In this document: piece by piece, positions 6,151 to 9,013 of the stretch | Numbering within the stretch: position 1 is the stretch's first letter | Layout of the letters: each line of letters begins with the position of its first letter | Origin: an uncultured Cytophagaceae bacterium | GTDB taxonomy: Bacteria; Bacteroidota; Bacteroidia; Cytophagales; Spirosomataceae | Direction: 5' to 3' | Length of the DNA stretch: 9,013 nucleotides | NCBI GenBank assembly: GCA_903837305.1 | Contig: CAILUB010000273.1 | Span: 1 to 9,013 of the forward strand | Notes under the pieces: model-generated | Database searches by the model: none | Told to the model about the DNA's origin: nothing | What the model saw: the letters and a program-made list of their open reading frames with translations, nothing else | Program-made: the position numbers and the translations under genes

Positions 6151-7203
6151 ATGGGTTCAATTTTAGGTCTTTTCTTTCATTCACTGGGTGGATTCGCCTC
6201 GGGTAGCTTTTATATCCCTTATCGTAAGATTCAAGTGTGGTCATGGGAAAGTGCTTGGATAGTTGGAGGGGTGTTTTCCTGGTTAATTGTACCCTTTTTA
6301 GCCGCTTGGTTGACAATTCCCGATTTCATGAATATCATTCAGATGATTGATTCTGATACGTTTTTCTGGACTTTTGTATTTGGGGTTTTATGGGGAATTG
6401 GAGGATTGACCTTTGGTCTTGCGATGCGCTATTTAGGCATGTCATTAGGGATGTCCATTGCCTTAAGTCTGTGTAGTATTTTTGGTGCTTTAGTTCCGCC
6501 GATCTATAGAGAATTAGCTGGAGCAGATGGTGATACCATTTCTCATATTGTGGGAAGCACAGGTGGACAAGTGGTTTTACTGGGAATCTTAGTTTGTGTT
6601 TTCGGGATATTTCTTTGTGGTAAAGCAGGTATGATGAAGGAAGGGGAGCTATCACAAGAACAGAAACAGGAGACGATAAAGGAGTTTAATTTAACGAAAG
6701 GTTTGATCGTTGCCACCATTTCAGGTCTATGTTCCGCTTGTTTTAATTTTGGTATTGAGGCGGGAAAAGATATGGCTGATGTCGCGGTTGCTAAGGGTTG
6801 TGATCCATTATTCCAAAACAACGTCATTTTTATCGTGGTTTTATGGGGTGGTTTCTTGACAAACTTTGTCTATTGTATGTATTTAAACTTTTCAAATAAG
6901 TCATTTGGCGATTATTTAAATGCTTCTGCGCCTTTAAAAATGAACTATTTGTTCGCAGCAGTAGCTGGAACGACCTGGTTCTTGCAATTTTTCTTTTACG
7001 GTATGGGTGAGAGTAAATTAGGTAACGGAGCGAGTTCATGGATTTTGCACATGGCCACTATCATCATCACGTCTAATTTTTGGGGCCTATATTTCAAGGA
7101 ATGGAAAGGCGTGTCTTCTAAAACCATGCGTACTGTTATTGGTGGCATTGTAGTGATTCTTGTATCTGTCATTATTGTAGGTATTGGTAATTCCATTGAT
7201 TGA
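6151..7203 (+). CDS. rhaT: L-rhamnose/H+ symporter, RhaT family
   Basis: This 350-residue inner-membrane protein has about ten hydrophobic helices and close similarity along its length to E. coli RhaT (344 residues), which imports L-rhamnose with a proton. Shared segments include WSWESAWIVGGVFSW (30-44), FGVLWGIGGLTFGLAMRYLGMSLG (77-100, matching the MWGIGN..YGLTMRYLGMSMG region of RhaT), EFNLTKGL (178-185), TWFLQFFFYGMG (275-286), SSWILHM (295-301), KEWKG (316-320) and a C-terminal VGIGN. The start MGSILGLFFHSLGG aligns with the MGIFWHLIGA region of RhaT, which supports the ATG at 6151. It lies 6 bases after the rhamnosidase stop, so the two are almost certainly co-transcribed and perhaps translationally coupled: the enzyme releases rhamnose and this protein takes it up. 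Related sugars such as L-lyxose are possible additional substrates. No clear terminator follows it. Confidence 0.93.
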   Translation: MGSILGLFFHSLGGFASGSFYIPYRKIQVWSWESAWIVGGVFSWLIVPFLAAWLTIPDFMNIIQMIDSDTFFWTFVFGVLWGIGGLTFGLAMRYLGMSLGMSIALSLCSIFGALVPPIYRELAGADGDTISHIVGSTGGQVVLLGILVCVFGIFLCGKAGMMKEGELSQEQKQETIKEFNLTKGLIVATISGLCSACFNFGIEAGKDMADVAVAKGCDPLFQNNVIFIVVLWGGFLTNFVYCMYLNFSNKSFGDYLNASAPLKMNYLFAAVAGTTWFLQFFFYGMGESKLGNGASSWILHMATIIITSNFWGLYFKEWKGVSSKTMRTVIGGIVVILVSVIIVGIGNSID

Positions 7204-7337
7204 TATTAAATATACGCTAATCTAAATGCCTTCTATTGCTGTCAGAAATTGTCTAATTTGATTCTTTCGATTGAATAGACCCAAAGGTTATAGCCATTTG
7301 TTTTTGTACATCGCACCTCGCTTTAACTTTAGTTTTA

Positions 7338-7369
7338 TTTGGCAAAATCCTTATTTCACAGCAGATTTG
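7338..7369 (+). promoter_or_regulatory. Candidate upstream promoter of leuCD
   Basis: TTTG (7338-7341), a 20-base spacer and CAGATTTG (7362-7369) match the Bacteroidota TTTG / TAnnTTTG pattern with a single change (C for the first T). The implied start, near 7375, would give a leader of about 70 bases. It is one of two tandem candidates ahead of leuC. Confidence 0.3.
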
Positions 7370-7370
7370 C

Positions 7371-7402
7371 TTTGCATTTTTGCAAAAAAAACGCCATTTT
7401 TG
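7371..7402 (+). promoter_or_regulatory. Candidate downstream promoter of leuCD with overlapping palindrome
   Basis: TTTG (7371-7374), a 20-base spacer and CATTTTTG (7395-7402) again match the Bacteroidota pattern with one change, and would give a leader of about 37 bases. A perfect inverted repeat, TTTGCA (7371-7376) with TGCAAA (7381-7386), covers the -33 element and could be an operator. I see no leader peptide or riboswitch-like fold before leuC. The rest of the 7204-7445 spacer holds only weak AT-rich symmetries and no recognisable rhaT terminator. Confidence 0.35.
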
Positions 7403-7445
7403 TAGCTTAATTATAATTTGAGCGCCTTTTAACATAATTTATATA

Positions 7446-8849
7446 ATGAGCAATTCCCCAACAACCTTATTTGATAAAGTCTGGGACTCACATGTCGTTC
7501 GTAAAATTGCCGATGGTCCAGATGTATTTTTCATTGACCGCCATTTTATTCACGAAGTGACATCTCCTGTAGCCTTTTTAGGTTTAGAAACACGTGGTAT
7601 TGGTGTATTATTCCCAGAGCGTACTTTTGCGACGGCGGATCATAATACACCTACAATTAACCAGCATTTGCCTGTAGAAGATCCACTTTCAGCGAATCAA
7701 TTGTTACAATTGGAAAAGAATACGGCGAAATATGGTATTTCTCACTGGGGTTTAGGCAATCCTAAAAACGGCATCGTTCACGTAGTAGGACCTGAAAATG
7801 GGATTACTTTACCTGGAATGACCATCGTTTGTGGTGATTCTCATACCTCTACTCACGGCGCTTTTGGAGCCATTGCCTTTGGTATTGGTACTTCTGAAGT
7901 AGAGATGGTGCTATCCTCTCAGTGTATTATACAGCCTAAGCCTAAGAAAATGCGTATTAACGTAAACGGGGCCTTAGGAAAAGGAGTTACGCCAAAGGAT
8001 GTTGCTTTGTACATTATCTCTAAATTAACTACTTCAGGTGCTACGGGTTATTTCGTAGAATATGCAGGAGATGTGTTTGAAAAAATGTCTATGGAAGGCC
8101 GCATGACGGTTTGTAATTTGAGTATTGAGATGGGAGCTCGTGGTGGAATGATTGCTCCAGACCAAACAACGTTTGACTATATCGAAGGTCGCGAATTAGC
8201 CCCTAAAGGAGCTGATTGGGATAAACAATTGGCTTATTGGAAAACATTGAAAACAGATACCGGCGCTTCATTTGATGAAGAAATTACTTTCCATGCCTCT
8301 GATATCGAGCCGATGATCACTTATGGTACGAATCCAGGTATGGGAATGGGTATCTCTAAGCAAATTCCGAATGCGGATGACGTAGAGGGTGGTGTAACTA
8401 CCTATGAGAAATCATTAGAATATATGGGCTTTGCACAAAATGATTCAATGATCGGAAAGAAAGTGGATTATGTATTCATTGGTTCTTGTACGAATGGTCG
8501 TATCGAAGACTTCCGTGCTTTTGCCTCTATTGTTAAAGGGCGTAAAAAAGCAGAACATGTGACGGCTTGGGTTGTTCCTGGGTCACATATTGTGGAAGCA
8601 CAGATTAGAGAAGAAGGTATCTATGATATTTTGACAGAAGCAGGTTTTGCTTTGCGTCAACCCGGTTGTTCTGCTTGTTTAGCGATGAACGATGACAAGA
8701 TTCCAGCAGGTAAATATGCGGTGAGTACGTCTAATCGTAACTTTGAAGGTCGTCAAGGACCTGGTTCTCGTACGTTATTAGCGAGTCCATTAGTCGCTGC
8801 GGCGGCTGCAATCACGGGTGTAGTAACAGACCCTAGAGAATTTTTATAA
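7446..8849 (+). CDS. leuC: 3-isopropylmalate dehydratase, large subunit
   Basis: LeuC, with LeuD, forms isopropylmalate isomerase, which converts 2-isopropylmalate to 3-isopropylmalate in cytosolic leucine synthesis. The 467-residue length equals the usual bacterial LeuC (466 in E. coli). It is an aconitase-family protein: the three [4Fe-4S] cluster cysteines are Cys348 in GSCTNGR and Cys408 and Cys411 in GCSACLAMN, the same spacing as E. coli Cys347, Cys407 and Cys410. Other family motifs are TATADHNTPT-like FATADHNTPT (61-70), CGDSHTSTHGAFGAIAFGIG (129-148) and a C-terminal NRNFEGRQGPGSRT. The ATG at 7446 gives a standard N-terminus (TLFDKVWDSHVV). leuD starts 21 bases after its stop, so the two form an operon. 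Codon use looks biased toward GGT and CGT, as in well-expressed genes, unlike the T-rich regulator gene. Confidence 0.98.
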   Translation: MSNSPTTLFDKVWDSHVVRKIADGPDVFFIDRHFIHEVTSPVAFLGLETRGIGVLFPERTFATADHNTPTINQHLPVEDPLSANQLLQLEKNTAKYGISHWGLGNPKNGIVHVVGPENGITLPGMTIVCGDSHTSTHGAFGAIAFGIGTSEVEMVLSSQCIIQPKPKKMRINVNGALGKGVTPKDVALYIISKLTTSGATGYFVEYAGDVFEKMSMEGRMTVCNLSIEMGARGGMIAPDQTTFDYIEGRELAPKGADWDKQLAYWKTLKTDTGASFDEEITFHASDIEPMITYGTNPGMGMGISKQIPNADDVEGGVTTYEKSLEYMGFAQNDSMIGKKVDYVFIGSCTNGRIEDFRAFASIVKGRKKAEHVTAWVVPGSHIVEAQIREEGIYDILTEAGFALRQPGCSACLAMNDDKIPAGKYAVSTSNRNFEGRQGPGSRTLLASPLVAAAAAITGVVTDPREFL

Positions 8850-8870
8850 GATAGAATAAATAAAAGCAAG

Positions 8871-9013
8871 ATGGCTTACGATAGTTTTAATGTGTTAAAG
8901 AGTTCAGCGGTACCTCTTCCAATCGAGAATGTAGATACTGACCAAATCATTCCTGCTCGTTTCCTTAAGGCAACAGAGCGTACTGGATTTGGCGATAATT
9001 TATTTAGAGATTG
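8871..9013 (+). CDS. leuD: 3-isopropylmalate dehydratase, small subunit (partial, 3' end outside)
   Basis: The frame from the ATG at 8871 is open to the window edge, giving 47 codons of LeuD, the swivel-domain partner of LeuC. Recognisable parts are the N-terminal beta segment (VPLPIENVDTDQIIPARFL, residues 15-33), containing the family motif NVDTDQIIP, and RTGFGDNLFRD (37-47), which matches the RTGFGxxLFxD segment of E. coli LeuD. The full protein should be about 200 residues, so three quarters lie beyond the window. It starts 21 bases after leuC with an A-rich leader and no Shine-Dalgarno sequence. No promoter is needed between the two genes. Confidence 0.95.
   Translation, partial: MAYDSFNVLKSSAVPLPIENVDTDQIIPARFLKATERTGFGDNLFRD

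Noticed and set aside
6335..7196. Four minus-strand open frames opposite the RhaT gene
   Set aside because: They overlap each other and the strongly supported transporter gene, and their translations show no domain or plausible start context.
7246..7259. AAATT-GTCT-AATTT hairpin as a rhaT terminator
   Set aside because: Only five A-T pairs and no T tract directly after it, so it is too weak for intrinsic termination.
7253..7435. 60-codon minus-strand open frame in the spacer before leuC
   Set aside because: It overlaps the candidate leuC promoters, has a Lys/Ile/Gln-rich composition typical of translated AT-rich spacer, and shows no recognisable motif.
1..9013. CRISPR array, insertion sequence, phage or defence island
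   Set aside because: No spaced repeat series, transposase or integrase frame, or terminal inverted repeats were seen; every sizeable gene fits a metabolic, transport, regulatory or secretion role. A tRNA is present but no integrase or attachment-site copy accompanies it.

Overview
The window looks like an ordinary chromosomal stretch from a member of the Bacteroidota. The reasons are a secreted protein with a type IX secretion (T9SS) sorting domain, a seven-helix membrane protein with an AraC-type tail, starts with A-rich leaders and no Shine-Dalgarno sequence, several TTTG / TAnnTTTG-like promoter candidates, AT-rich DNA, and a tRNA gene without encoded CCA. Cytophagales is a reasonable guess at the order, but nothing here proves it.

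Layout, left to right. At 1-50 (minus) is the first 16 codons of a gene that resembles the start of HD-superfamily phosphohydrolases. At 138-211 is a tRNA with anticodon CAT, followed by a strong intrinsic terminator. A convergent gene (254-1507, minus) encodes an Nramp-family metal transporter with non-canonical metal-site motifs. An 89-base divergent spacer leads to two plus-strand genes 11 bases apart: a membrane-anchored AraC-type regulator (1597-2733) and a small T9SS-exported protein (2745-3260). After a 238-base spacer with an operator-like inverted repeat and a possible promoter comes a two-gene L-rhamnose unit: a GH78 alpha-L-rhamnosidase (3499-6144) and, 6 bases later, a RhaT-type L-rhamnose/H+ symporter (6151-7203). 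After a 242-base spacer with tandem promoter candidates comes the leucine unit: leuC (7446-8849) and the start of leuD (8871 to the window edge).

How the genes work together. The rhamnosidase has a signal peptide but no T9SS sorting domain, so it probably frees L-rhamnose in the periplasm, and RhaT would carry the sugar across the inner membrane. The isomerase, kinase and aldolase needed to use rhamnose are not in the window. LeuC and LeuD form isopropylmalate isomerase in leucine synthesis. The regulator and the T9SS protein look co-transcribed, but their joint role is unknown.

I found no CRISPR array, insertion sequence, phage gene or clear defence system, and no convincing previously undescribed system. 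The points most worth a second look are the altered metal site of the Nramp protein, the regulator/T9SS protein pair, and the inverted repeat ahead of the rhamnosidase.
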